A stretch of DNA of 64,000 bases from positions 89,314 to 153,313 of the forward strand of contig NZ_BMUC01000014.1 in the NCBI RefSeq assembly GCF_014649995.1. The letters run 5' to 3'. Of this stretch, positions 43,310-51,098 are shown piece by piece. A model generated the notes under the pieces. The model ran no database searches and was not told the origin of the DNA. It saw only the letters and a program-made list of their open reading frames with translations. Within the stretch, counting starts at the first letter, position 1. Each line of letters opens with the position of its first letter. The stretch is from Streptomyces griseoflavus. Its GTDB lineage: Bacteria; Actinomycetota; Actinomycetes; Streptomycetales; Streptomycetaceae. The translations under genes and the position numbers were made by a program.

Positions 43310-43536
43310 CGTCCGGCCCGTGCTTCGTCGATGGCGGCGAGGATGTCGGCGGTGCTGATGTCGGCGGTTGCCTCCCTGCGGGCTCGTTCCACGGCCTCGG
43401 CCACGGTGGGCTTCGCGGCCTCCCTCTCAATCAAGCCGCGGAGGTATGCCTGCAGGGACTGGCCGGCTTGAGCGGCACGGATTTTCATGGTGCGCACGGC
43501 GTCTTCGGGGACATCCCGGATGGTGAGCGCGGTCAT
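43306..43536 (-). CDS. vapB: VapB-type ribbon-helix-helix antitoxin
   Basis: This 76-residue protein has an N-terminal ribbon-helix-helix (TALTIRDVPEDAVRTMKIRA, then GQSLQAYLRGLI) and a C-terminal acidic/helical tail that would wrap VapC. It binds its own promoter and neutralises the toxin. It starts at ATG 43536, only 6 nt from a -10-like TAAAAT and with no ribosome site, which suggests a leaderless message. Confidence 0.9.
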   Translation of the reverse strand: MTALTIRDVPEDAVRTMKIRAAQAGQSLQAYLRGLIEREAAKPTVAEAVERARREATADISTADILAAIDEARAGR

Positions 43537-43570
43537 GAATGCATTTTAGCAGCATTGAATGCACAATGCA
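43537..43570 (-). promoter_or_regulatory. vapBC promoter/operator with direct repeats
   Basis: GAATGCA occurs at 43537-43543 and 43557-43563, exactly 20 nt apart, i.e. about two DNA turns. The -10-like TAAAAT (minus strand, 43543-43548) lies between them. This fits two ribbon-helix-helix dimers on one DNA face. Confidence 0.6.
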
Positions 43571-43900
43571 GTCACTGTGCCTCGTGGCCTCCAAGTGGCC
43601 CATCGCCTGCACCTCGCTCGCTGCTCCGCCCTGGCTGTCCATCGCAGTCCAGCCCACCGCCCCGCCGAGCACACGGCACTCCAGGCCATCACGGACTCCC
43701 GGCAGACCGGCCAGATCACCGAGATGTCGCTCCGCCACGGGTGGGGCGGGTCTCCTCCCGGTCGCCGAACGTGCCGACAGTCGTGTCGGCAACATCCGAT
43801 ATGATGCCGACGCTGACGTCGTCAAGTTCAGGTAAAGGGGCGTACGCGTCCAGCCGTCGCGCCCTCATCACCCACATCACCCTCATCGCTCGGAGATTCA
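43571..43900. other. Intergenic region between vapBC and the ABC exporter
   Basis: These 330 nt hold no gene with a credible start. A plus-strand frame across 43650-43760 has fair codon use (ALQAITDSRQTGQITEMSLR) and may be a gene remnant, but I cannot name it. The right part holds the exporter promoter, listed separately. Confidence 0.45.
43772..43805 (+). promoter_or_regulatory. Exporter promoter with TetR-type operator dyad
   Basis: TGCCGACA (43772-43779) and TGTCGGCA (43784-43791) form an 8-bp dyad, followed 8 nt later by the -10-like TATGAT (43800-43805). The dyad covers the -35 area. It probably binds the TetR protein encoded at 45803-46393, closing a feedback loop with the exporter. 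Confidence 0.55.
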
Positions 43901-45028
43901 GTGTTCCTCGCCCTACGCGATCTGCGCTTCGCCCGCGGTCGCTTCGCCCTGATGGGTGCGGTGGTCGCCCTCATCGCCGTACTCGGCGTGCTCCTGTCCG
44001 GACTCGCTTCCGGTCTGGCGGACGCCGGTATATCCGGTCTGCGCGCGCTGCCCCTGACCCATATGGCCTTCGACGAGAAGGCGACCAGCGAGCAGTTCTC
44101 CCGCTCGACCGTGGAGCAGGAGGACTGGGAGGCCTGGTCGAAGGCCCCCGGCGTGGAGCGGGCGGAGCCCTTCGGGAACACCCTGACCAACGCCCAGGTG
44201 ACCCAGGGCGCCGAGAAGGGGGAGCAGGTCAACCTCGCCGTCTTCGGCATGACACCGGAATCGCCCCTGGCCCCCCGTCCCACCAGCGGGAAAGGGCTGG
44301 CGGAGGGCAGCGGCGGCATCGTCATCACCCGGGAAATCGCCGACCTGGGTGTGGAGGTCGGTGACGTCCTGACCGCGGACAAGAGCGAGGTGCGGCTGAA
44401 GGTGGTCGGCCTGGTCGACGAGACCATCTCCTACGGCCACATCGGCGTCGCCTACGCCGACCTCGACACCTGGCGGCACCTGCACTACGGGCTGCCGGGT
44501 GACCTGCCCGAGGCCGCGCTCCGGCAGGCCACGGCCGTCGCCCTGACCCTGGAGGACGGTGCCGACGTCACCGCCGTCGAGAAGGCGACCGCCACCCGCG
44601 CCGACAGCAAGGAGACCACCTTCGGCGCGTCCCCCGGCTACACGGCCGAGTCCAGCACCATGGCCCTGATCAAGGGCTTCCTGTACGCCATCTCCGCCCT
44701 GGTCGTCGGTGCGTTCTTCACCGTCTGGACCGTCCAGCGCAAGCCGGAGATCGCCCTGCTGAAGGCCCTCGGCGCCCCCACCGGATACATCCTGCGCGAC
44801 GCCCTCACCCAGGTCGTCGCCGTCCTCGTCGGCGCGACGGCCGTCGGTACCGCCATCGGCCTGGCGCTGGGCAGCGCGATGATCGGCAAGGCACCCTTCT
44901 CCCTGTCCGCCCCGGCCATCGCCACGTCCTCCGGCCTCCTCATCGGCCTCGGGACCGTGGGCGCCGTCGTCGCCGTCCGCCGCATCACCGCCGTCGACCC
45001 CCTGACCGCTCTGGGAGCCACCCGATGA
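43901..45028 (+). CDS. FtsX-like ABC transporter permease
   Basis: This 375-residue protein has one N-terminal membrane helix (FALMGAVVALIAVLGVLLSG), a large extracytoplasmic domain of about 200 residues, and three C-terminal helices (ALIKGFLYAISALVVGAFFT, LTQVVAVLVGATAVGTAIGL, ATSSGLLIGLGTVGAVVAV). This is the MacB/FtsX-type permease layout. GTG 43901 follows GGAG. It overlaps its ATPase by ATGA. Such exporters remove peptides, antibiotics or membrane-damaging compounds; the substrate here is unknown, though the regulator gene downstream suggests an inducible resistance pump. Confidence 0.88.
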   Translation: MFLALRDLRFARGRFALMGAVVALIAVLGVLLSGLASGLADAGISGLRALPLTHMAFDEKATSEQFSRSTVEQEDWEAWSKAPGVERAEPFGNTLTNAQVTQGAEKGEQVNLAVFGMTPESPLAPRPTSGKGLAEGSGGIVITREIADLGVEVGDVLTADKSEVRLKVVGLVDETISYGHIGVAYADLDTWRHLHYGLPGDLPEAALRQATAVALTLEDGADVTAVEKATATRADSKETTFGASPGYTAESSTMALIKGFLYAISALVVGAFFTVWTVQRKPEIALLKALGAPTGYILRDALTQVVAVLVGATAVGTAIGLALGSAMIGKAPFSLSAPAIATSSGLLIGLGTVGAVVAVRRITAVDPLTALGATR

Positions 45029-45741
45029 CCAGCACCTCCACCGATCACCGGGCCGCCTCGGACGCCGCAGGCTCCGGGGGACTGCGCCTGCTCGACGTCA
45101 CCCTCACCCTGGGCGACGGCGACACCGCCGTCACCGCCCTCGACCACGTCGGCCTGAGCGTCGCGCCCGGCGAGTTCGTCGCCGTCGTCGGCCCGTCGGG
45201 ATCTGGCAAGTCCAGCCTCCTCGCCGTCTCCGGCGGCCTCCAGCGGCCCACCTCGGGCGAGGTCCACATCGCCGGCACCGAGCTGACCGCCCTGTCGGAC
45301 AAGGAACGCACGGCGGCCCGCCGCCGCCACATCGGCTTCGTCTTCCAGCAGTCCAACCTGCTGGCCTCCCTGACCGTCCGGGAACAGCTCCTGCTGCCCC
45401 TGCACATCGACGGACGCCTCGACGCCGCCGCCCGGACCCGGGCCGACGAGCTCATCGACGCGGTCGGACTCGCGCACCGCGCCGCCTCCCGCCCGCACCA
45501 GCTGTCCGGAGGCGAACGCCAGCGCGCGGGCCTGGCCCGGGCCCTGATGACCTCACCCGCCGTCCTGCTGGTGGACGAGCCCACCTCGGCGCTGGACCGG
45601 GTGCGTTCGGCGGAGGCGGTCCAGCTGATCGCCGAACAGACGCACCAGCACGGCACCGCGACGGTCATGGTCACCCACGACACGGCGATAATGGACGCTG
45701 CCGACCGGGTGTACGAGATGGTCGACGGCCGGCTGTCCTGA
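45025..45741 (+). CDS. ABC transporter ATP-binding protein (LolD/MacB type)
   Basis: This 238-residue ATPase has Walker A GPSGSGKSS, the Q-loop FVFQQSNLL, the signature LSGGERQRAGLARAL, Walker B VLLVDEPTSALD and the H-loop VTHD. It powers the permease encoded just upstream, with which it overlaps by ATGA. The family normally works as a homodimer beneath two FtsX-like permeases. All catalytic motifs are intact. Confidence 0.95.
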   Translation: MTSTSTDHRAASDAAGSGGLRLLDVTLTLGDGDTAVTALDHVGLSVAPGEFVAVVGPSGSGKSSLLAVSGGLQRPTSGEVHIAGTELTALSDKERTAARRRHIGFVFQQSNLLASLTVREQLLLPLHIDGRLDAAARTRADELIDAVGLAHRAASRPHQLSGGERQRAGLARALMTSPAVLLVDEPTSALDRVRSAEAVQLIAEQTHQHGTATVMVTHDTAIMDAADRVYEMVDGRLS

Positions 45742-45802
45742 CCGGGGCAGCGGGCCGGCGCCTCACTCCCGGCTCCGTACGCCACCCAGGAGTCCGTCCC
45801 GC

Positions 45803-46393
45803 ATGCCGAAGATCAACGCCTCCACCGTCGCCGAACACCGCGCCCAGCAGCGCGAGGCGCTGATCGGGGCGGCGATCGACATCCTGGTGAACGAGGGCGC
45901 CGCCGCCGTCACACCGGCGGCGGTCGGCGCCCGTGCGGGCCTGGCCCGCTCCAGCGTCTACCAGTACTTCGACTCCTCGGCGGCCCTGCTGGCCACCATC
46001 ACCGAGGAAGCCTTCCGGCGCTCCAACGAGGCCCTCACCCGCGCCATGGCCGCCGCGGACGGCCCGGTGGAGCGTGTCGAGGCGTTCTTCAGGGAAAGCC
46101 TCCGCCTCGGCGCCGAAGGCGCACACCGGCCCGCCGCCGCCCTCATGGGTGCCGGCCTTCCGCCTGCCTGCCAGGAACGGCTGATGGAACTCCACCTGGA
46201 ACAGGTCGAACCGTTCCGCGCGGCCGTCCGGCAACTCGGCGCCCCCGAGCCCGCGCTCACGGCGGATCTGGTCGCCGGGATGCTGCACACCGCCCTCGCC
46301 GCCGTCGAGGGCGGCGCCCCGCTCGACACGGTCACCGAGCGCGCCCTCGTCCTGGTGCGCCGCTGCCTCACACCGGCCGAGAGCCCGGCCTGA
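45803..46393 (+). CDS. TetR-family regulator of the ABC exporter
   Basis: This 196-residue protein has the TetR helix-turn-helix AAVTPAAVGARAGLARSSVY QYF near residues 33-55 and a C-terminal ligand domain. ATG 45803 lies 61 nt after the ATPase stop with a weak GGAGT site. It is in line with the exporter genes and probably represses them, with the dyad at 43772-43791 as operator. The ligand is presumably the exported compound. Confidence 0.85.
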   Translation: MPKINASTVAEHRAQQREALIGAAIDILVNEGAAAVTPAAVGARAGLARSSVYQYFDSSAALLATITEEAFRRSNEALTRAMAAADGPVERVEAFFRESLRLGAEGAHRPAAALMGAGLPPACQERLMELHLEQVEPFRAAVRQLGAPEPALTADLVAGMLHTALAAVEGGAPLDTVTERALVLVRRCLTPAESPA

Positions 46394-46409
46394 CCGCTGT
46401 CACCGTCCT

Positions 46410-46829
46410 CTACCCCTGATCGTCGTACCGCTCGATGGCGGCGCCGAACACCTCCACGAGCTCGACGGGCAGGGAGTACCCCTTCACCTTGCCGAACCCG
46501 GGTCCCTGCGCCTCGATCGGTGGCCGCATCCCGGCCGGCCACCACCCCTCGCGGACGCCGCGCTCCAGCACGCGCTTGAGGGCGCCGCTGTGGCCGCGGA
46601 GGCTGCCGCCGTCGGTACGGAGCTCGTCGTCGCCGACGAAACCACCGTTGGCGGCGGCCATCCGGACGATGCGGCGTGCCCGCGCGGGCAGGCTCCGGTA
46701 GTACCGCACGGCGCGTTCGACGGTCCATGTGGCGTCGGTGTCGACGTGGGCGGCGTGCTCCTCCAGGAGTGCGAGGAGCCGGTCCCGGAAGTCGTCGGTG
46801 GGATCGTCGACCGTAACGGTGATGCGCAT
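46410..46829 (-). CDS. Hypothetical protein, 139 residues
   Basis: I do not recognise this protein. It starts at ATG 46829 with GGAAGAG upstream. The N-terminus MRITVTVDDPTDDFRDRLL could be a short beta-strand followed by helices. The middle has ARRIVRMAAANGGFVGDDEL and GGSLRGHSGALKRVLERGVR, which look like a winged-helix or a small nucleic-acid-binding domain; the end is VKGYSLPVELVEVFGAAIER. Codon use is normal for Streptomyces, so it is probably a real gene. It converges with the TetR gene with 16 nt between. Confidence 0.6.
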   Translation of the reverse strand: MRITVTVDDPTDDFRDRLLALLEEHAAHVDTDATWTVERAVRYYRSLPARARRIVRMAAANGGFVGDDELRTDGGSLRGHSGALKRVLERGVREGWWPAGMRPPIEAQGPGFGKVKGYSLPVELVEVFGAAIERYDDQG

Positions 46830-46948
46830 GATCTCTTCCGTACCAATAGACGTGAATTGACGAGCACGGTAGCAGTCCGTGCCCTGCCGTCAGGGTCGGC
46901 GGGGCGGGGGAACCACGAGATGGATAGTTTCCTGAGGAGCCAACCTGA

Positions 46949-47184
46949 CGGCTGAACAAGTAAACGACTCCAGCGTCGTGGCGGTCGTCGACGCCGAACT
47001 GGTCGATGCGGAGGAGAGCGAGGAGCGGTCGTTGCTGCCTGCCCTCGCGGAGGTGCTGGCTCCCCGGCCGTTCGTCGACGGCACACCTGCTTCGGCCGCC
47101 GGACGCACCGATCCCGCCGACGGCCGATCTGCCGGAGTGCACCGTACGCGGAGCGGCAGGTGGCCCATACCGGCTCGCAGATGA
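46949..47184 (+). pseudogene. Possible remnant of an N-terminal coding segment
   Basis: A plus-strand frame reads LTAEQVNDSSVVAVVDAELV, then DAEESEERSLLPALAEVLAP, with good codon use after GAGGAGCC, but it has CTG where a start should be and ends at 47184. It looks like the first part of a larger gene that has been cut off; I cannot name the family. The rest of 46830-47251 shows nothing else. Confidence 0.3.
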
Positions 47185-47251
47185 AACCCGAGGTGTAGGT
47201 CATTACCCGCGCGTGGTTCGGCCGCGTACGAGGAACGGAAGGCGGCACGCA

Positions 47252-47443
47252 GTGGCCAGTGATCCCGGCGCCGTTCCCCGGCTGGACGTGTCGGTCGGCA
47301 TGTTCGAGGACATTCTGGACGTGTCGGTCGGCATGTTCGAGGACATTGAAGACCTCAAAGCTCAAGTCGCCCGCCTGACCGCCGTTGTCGAGAAGAGATC
47401 ATCTAAAGCGACCGGACAGTTGGCCGAGGCCTTTGTCGACTAG
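47252..47443 (+). CDS. Small hypothetical protein with internal 11-residue duplication
   Basis: This 63-residue protein starts at GTG 47252 with GAAGGCGG upstream. It contains LDVSVGMFEDI twice in a row, encoded by an exact 33-bp tandem repeat, then a short heptad-like helix DLKAQVARLTAVVEKRS. The C-terminus is short and ends at TAG. No family is recognised. The acidic helix could pair with another protein. The reading frame is kept through the duplication, which supports that it is or was translated. Confidence 0.5.
   Translation: MASDPGAVPRLDVSVGMFEDILDVSVGMFEDIEDLKAQVARLTAVVEKRSSKATGQLAEAFVD
47282..47347. repeat. Exact 33-bp tandem duplication
   Basis: 47282-47314 and 47315-47347 are identical (start CTGGACGTGTCGGTCGGC, end GAGGACATT). 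The length is a multiple of three and lies in frame within the small gene 47252-47443. Complete identity points to a recent event. Confidence 0.9.
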
Positions 47444-47583
47444 CTAGGAGTAGACGGCCAGCAGACAGGATGCCGTGGAGGACCCGCGGTAGTTGTCATC
47501 CTAGCCTTCACCCGGGACGCCCCTCGGAGTGATGCGGGTCCGGTTTCCGTGTCCGTGCGACAGACCGTGGGGTTAGGCAGCTC

Positions 47584-47973
47584 ATGCGAACCGTTGCGAT
47601 CAAGGCTGCCGCAGCTGCGGCCAGTGCCCTTCTACTCCTGGCCCCCTCCTCCTCAGCAGTCCCCATGAGCGGAGACGACTCTGACAGGGCAGTGTCGATC
47701 TACGTCAAAGGCAAGGGGCTGCGCGTCGACTCGATCGACGTCACCAGCACCAAGCAGCGCAACGGCGAGGCATTCCGCGTCTACGAGCACACCGGTTCGG
47801 TGGCCACTCAGTCCTACGTAACCCGGTGGAAGAAGGCGAAGTTCTACAGCGCCGGCATGACGAAGTTCGCCGCCACCTCATGGAAGATCAACAAGAGTTT
47901 TCCGCACGGAACGTGGCTGTGCGCCGTCTCCAAGAAGTCGTCCGGCAACCCTTGTATCAAGGTCCACCGCTGA
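47584..47973 (+). CDS. Small secreted protein of unknown function
   Basis: This 129-residue protein has a clear Sec signal: MRTVAIKAAAAAASALLLLAP is the basic start and hydrophobic core, with SSSAVP a likely cleavage site near residue 25. The mature part of about 100 residues is rich in Lys, Ser and Thr, with two cysteines near the end (WLCAVSKKSSGNPCIKVHR) that could form a disulfide. YVTRWKKAKFYSAGMTKFAA looks beta-rich. I do not recognise the family. Its size recalls enediyne apoproteins but the sequence does not match them. GGGGTTAGG before the ATG is a weak ribosome site. Confidence 0.7.
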   Translation: MRTVAIKAAAAAASALLLLAPSSSAVPMSGDDSDRAVSIYVKGKGLRVDSIDVTSTKQRNGEAFRVYEHTGSVATQSYVTRWKKAKFYSAGMTKFAATSWKINKSFPHGTWLCAVSKKSSGNPCIKVHR

Positions 47974-48027
47974 CTGTGAACCGCTCGCTTTCGAACTAGG
48001 AACGCGAGTAGCGCTGACTGGATCTCA

Positions 48028-49034
48028 TCAGCACAAGATGTGTCGCCCGTAGCGCATCAAGGGTTCAGCGAGGGGGCGATGGCAGACCTCGCAGACCGGT
48101 CCTCCGTTCGTTGGCCGGGGTACTGGCCGTACGGGCGGCAGCGGGGTGGGCTGCCAGGGAGGCCTAGGCTGGGAGGTGGTGGCTTCGGGCCTCCACCGGG
48201 CGGTCTGTTCGTGCTGGCGTCGGGCCTGGTCAGCGTCGCGCCGTACACGGGCGGCTTCTTGAGCCAGACGCTCGGTCATGGTGGGCGGGAAGGTCACGCC
48301 GTCGGCGCTCAGACCGAGGTCGATGAGGGAAAAGCGTTCGCAAACGACCGGATCGCCGACGCAGGGCGGGTGGTGCAGCCCGAACACGCGCAGGTCCATG
48401 GTCCACCACCGCGGCTCGTTGCGCATGTGGGGCTGGCCGAGCCGGGCTTCGGCCCTATCGTCGCGGTGGTAGAGCGTCCAGGCCGGGACGCCTTCGTGGA
48501 ACAACACATGGGGAATGCGGGTGTTGGGCCGCATGAACCACACGTCCTGGATGCCGTTGGCGGCGTAGTCGCGGTGTCGGGCCTGCCACAGCTCGTCGCT
48601 GATCAGCTCGCGCTGGGCCTCCAGAGCCAGGTGGGCGCCGTCGCCGAGGGTGACGTGGACGTCGGCGCGGCGGTCGAGCCGGTCGGTCCACTGCTCCATC
48701 CGAACCCGCGTGACGTTAGGGAGCGTGCCGCCCAGCGGGCGAGGCGGTGCTTGGCGTTGATGTGCCAGACCGTCTCGGGGTTGTACCCGCCGGGCGGGGC
48801 GGTGCCAGCCGGGTGCGCGAAGTGCGGCCTCACCAGACCGCCGATCCGGCCGCGGGCCAGCAGCGGCACTTTCGTACCAGCAGGTGCGTCGATGCCGCGC
48901 CAACAGTAGAAGCACACCACCGTCTCCATACGTCCGTAGCCGAGCTCCCGCCATTGCTCGACAGGCTTTTCGCCCATGTGGACCTCGCGCTGCATCTGAA
49001 GGTCGAACCCCACAACGAGCAGGTCGTCCAGCAC
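48028..49034 (-). pseudogene. CoiA-like protein, frameshifted
   Basis: The N-terminal part (from GTG 49034, with AGGAG upstream) reads CFYCWRGIDAPAGTK, then RPHFAHPAG, then VWHINAKHRLARWAARSL, and breaks off near 48710-48735. The next frame continues RMEQWTDRLDRRADVHVTLG, then LALEAQRELISDELWQARHR, then GIQDVWFMRPN, ending with the zinc-type CEVCHRPLAEPLMRYGRHIL. Together this is one protein of about 335 residues with the CoiA (competence protein) plan: a treble-clef finger, a HWxxK-like helix and a nuclease-like ADVxV..LALEAQ core. A single-base change explains the break, by mutation or by sequencing error. Such genes occur on Streptomyces plasmids; their role is unclear. Confidence 0.75.
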
Positions 49035-49204
49035 CGGACACTCCTCTCAACTCGCCTGAATCATGCGCGTAGAGCATCGCAATGAGCACTGACCGTCCCA
49101 TCGCCTCAGCTCGCACGGTCGAACTAGGTTCGAGAGCGCACCCGAGCGACCGGCTCTGCCTGTAGCGGAATCGGGTCCCCGTCTCGCCAGCAGGCGGTGC
49201 CCGC

Positions 49205-49243
49205 TGTTGGGCGACACGAGATTGTCAGTGCTCGGCGACACGG
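49205..49243. repeat. Left terminal inverted repeat of the transposon
   Basis: It begins TGTTGGGCGACACGAGAT and continues TGTCAGTGCTCGGCGACACGG. The unit TGTCAGTG-nnn-GGCGACA is shared with the right end, and a half-copy TGTCAGTTGGG follows at 49248-49258. Confidence 0.85.
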
Positions 49244-49408
49244 GTTCTGTCAGTTGGGCCCAGCGGGAGGGCACGTTCTCATGCTGTTGCTGGCGCAGGA
49301 GGACGTTGGTGTCGGCCACCGTCGCGAGTTCGGCGAGCAGGTCCCAGCTTCGGGGATCGTCGCCGGCATGTACGGCCTGCACGGATGTAGAGGTCGATGG
49401 CGGCGGAT

Positions 49409-49690
49409 TCAGCTGTGGCCCAACCACGGCCAACCGACCCGCCGCACGGTAAAGCCCCGGCATCCGCTCCTGCGCTCGGCCTGGTGGTCGGGCGGGTGGA
49501 CGTCACCGGGGGCACGGCTGCCGCGATGGCTACGTCGTGTGCGGCCAGCGTCCAGGAGAGGGGCGAGAGGCCGGCGCCTTGGCGCCCGGCGATCGAGGTA
49601 ACGGGGCTCGTCGGGGTCGCGGAGGCGAACGGCGAGCATGCCGTTGTCGCCGACAGCAGGCGGCAGCCATGCCCGATGCCCAGCAAAGTA
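49409..49690 (-). pseudogene. Decayed serine-resolvase C-terminus
   Basis: Two minus-strand frames together match the end of the intact resolvase at 51099-51947. One frame reads PPAVGDNGMLAVRLRDPDEP (intact: RPPAVDGDMLAIALRRRDAK). Another reads VTSIAGRQGAGLSPLSWTLA followed by AHDVAIAAA (intact: VTSIARHLGVGRSTLYRTLA, then AYDEAIATL). The N-terminal catalytic part is missing. It is a remnant of an older or second resolvase. The neighbouring 49244-49408 has a minus-strand frame with LLAELATVADTNVLLRQ that may be another fragment I cannot name. Confidence 0.65.
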
Positions 49691-49720
49691 GCGGTCGCGC
49701 CTTCGCAGGCCACCTGCCGG

Positions 49721-50959
49721 TTACGCTTCGGTCCCCGGCTTCTCGGGACTCTCATTTGTCAGCGCCTGCTCGCACTCGTCGATGCGAGTGTTGATCGTCG
49801 CATCACCGGCCACATCGGACGGCAGTTTGGTCGACCGGTAGATCAGGGCATTGGCAATCAGGTCCACTTCAACAGAGTTCGCCCGGTGGAGAGCGGTATG
49901 TGCGAGATTTGCGCCGCGCAGTCTTGCGGTCCGCAGCTCTGCGTCGTAGAGGTCTGAGTCACGGAGGTCTGCGTTCTGGAGGTCCGCGCCTTCAAGGTCC
50001 GCCTCTCGAAGGTTGGTTCCACTGAGGTTCGCACGACCGAGCGATGCACCCCGGAAGTTCGTGGCCCATAGATTTGCATCTCGAAGATCTGCGTTTCCAA
50101 GGTCCGCCACGCGGACGTCCGCGTTCATGAGGTTCGCGTTTTGAAGGTCCGTGCCGCGAAGGTCCGCGTTCTGAAGGTCCGTCTCCCGGAGGTCCGCGTT
50201 CTGGAGGTTCGCGCCGCGGAGGTCCGCATTCTGGAGGTTCGCGTGCCGAAGGTCCGCCTGAAGGTTCGCGCCACGGAGGTCCGCGCTCTGGAGATACGCG
50301 TTCTGGAGGTTGGAGCCCTGGAGATTTGTGCCGCGAAGGTCTACTCGCTGAACTCTTCCCTCTCCGCGGTCGATGCTGGGACGGCGACCCAACACGGTGA
50401 GTGCTGCCTGAACATCTTCGGTCGGCTTGTATCTCTCACGAGAGGCCTGGAGAGATCCTTCGCCAGTGGCGTGAGGATCTTCGGCTTCGGGTTCTGACGC
50501 GGTGCGAATGAAGGCGGCCAGGACCTCGACGACAGTAGGGTGGTCCTTCTCCGAGTCGCGCATGATGCGTTCCAGGGAGTAGATGCCTCCGAGGCGTTGA
50601 GTGAGATGGTCGCTGCTGAGGAGCTTGATCGCTTCGACGTAGCGGTCGGTCACCTGGCCTTCACGAGTCAGGTCGGCCTGCTCGCGGTCTTTGAACCGGG
50701 TGTGCTCCAGCATGTCCCGCGTGTGCTGCATAGAGCGGTGCGTGTAGAAGAGGCCGACGCCTGCTATGGCGCCAGCGCCGAGGGCGACCATCGAGGTTCG
50801 GAAACCCGTGATGACTACACCATCCGCAGGCTGTAGATCGGTCCTGCGCAGGTGAGCGCCATCGAAGAGCCATGGGCCTTGCCAGATCAGCCACCCGTAC
50901 CCCAGCACGACTAGGGCCAAGGTGATCGCGAAGAGGACCCGCTTCAGAGAATCAGGCAT
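49721..50959 (-). CDS. Membrane-anchored pentapeptide-repeat protein
   Basis: This 412-residue protein has two N-terminal membrane helices (RVLFAITLALVVLGYGWLIW and the stretch FRTSMVALGAGAIAGVGLFY), a cytoplasmic linker, and then about 35 pentapeptide repeats of the A(D/N)Lxx type, such as ADLRGANLQNADLRGTDLQN (about 205-375). Such repeats fold into a square right-handed helix. The order is slightly broken at ANLQADLRHANLQ, where residues are missing. The membrane-plus-repeat plan is common in Streptomyces and its role is unknown; pentapeptide proteins can mimic DNA and protect gyrase. It is the main cargo of the transposon. The repetitive DNA (GGTCCGCG-type units) mirrors the protein repeats. 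Confidence 0.85.
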   Translation of the reverse strand: MPDSLKRVLFAITLALVVLGYGWLIWQGPWLFDGAHLRRTDLQPADGVVITGFRTSMVALGAGAIAGVGLFYTHRSMQHTRDMLEHTRFKDREQADLTREGQVTDRYVEAIKLLSSDHLTQRLGGIYSLERIMRDSEKDHPTVVEVLAAFIRTASEPEAEDPHATGEGSLQASRERYKPTEDVQAALTVLGRRPSIDRGEGRVQRVDLRGTNLQGSNLQNAYLQSADLRGANLQADLRHANLQNADLRGANLQNADLRETDLQNADLRGTDLQNANLMNADVRVADLGNADLRDANLWATNFRGASLGRANLSGTNLREADLEGADLQNADLRDSDLYDAELRTARLRGANLAHTALHRANSVEVDLIANALIYRSTKLPSDVAGDATINTRIDECEQALTNESPEKPGTEA

Positions 50960-51098
50960 GCCCAGCAGACTGTCCGGTCAATGGGTCCGGGGATCGGAGA
51001 ACTTGCCTATTCAGAGGGTAATTTGAGGGTGGACCAGTGAGGTCAGACGGGTCCAGCGTCAGATGCCGCCCTCAACGCTTGCCCCCTTCCCTGCGCGG

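Noticed and set aside
47584-47973. The secreted 129-residue protein as an enediyne apoprotein
   Set aside because: Size and signal peptide fit, but the mature part is Lys-rich and has none of the APAFSVSP-like beta-sandwich sequence of known apoproteins, and it lies 18 kb outside the cluster.
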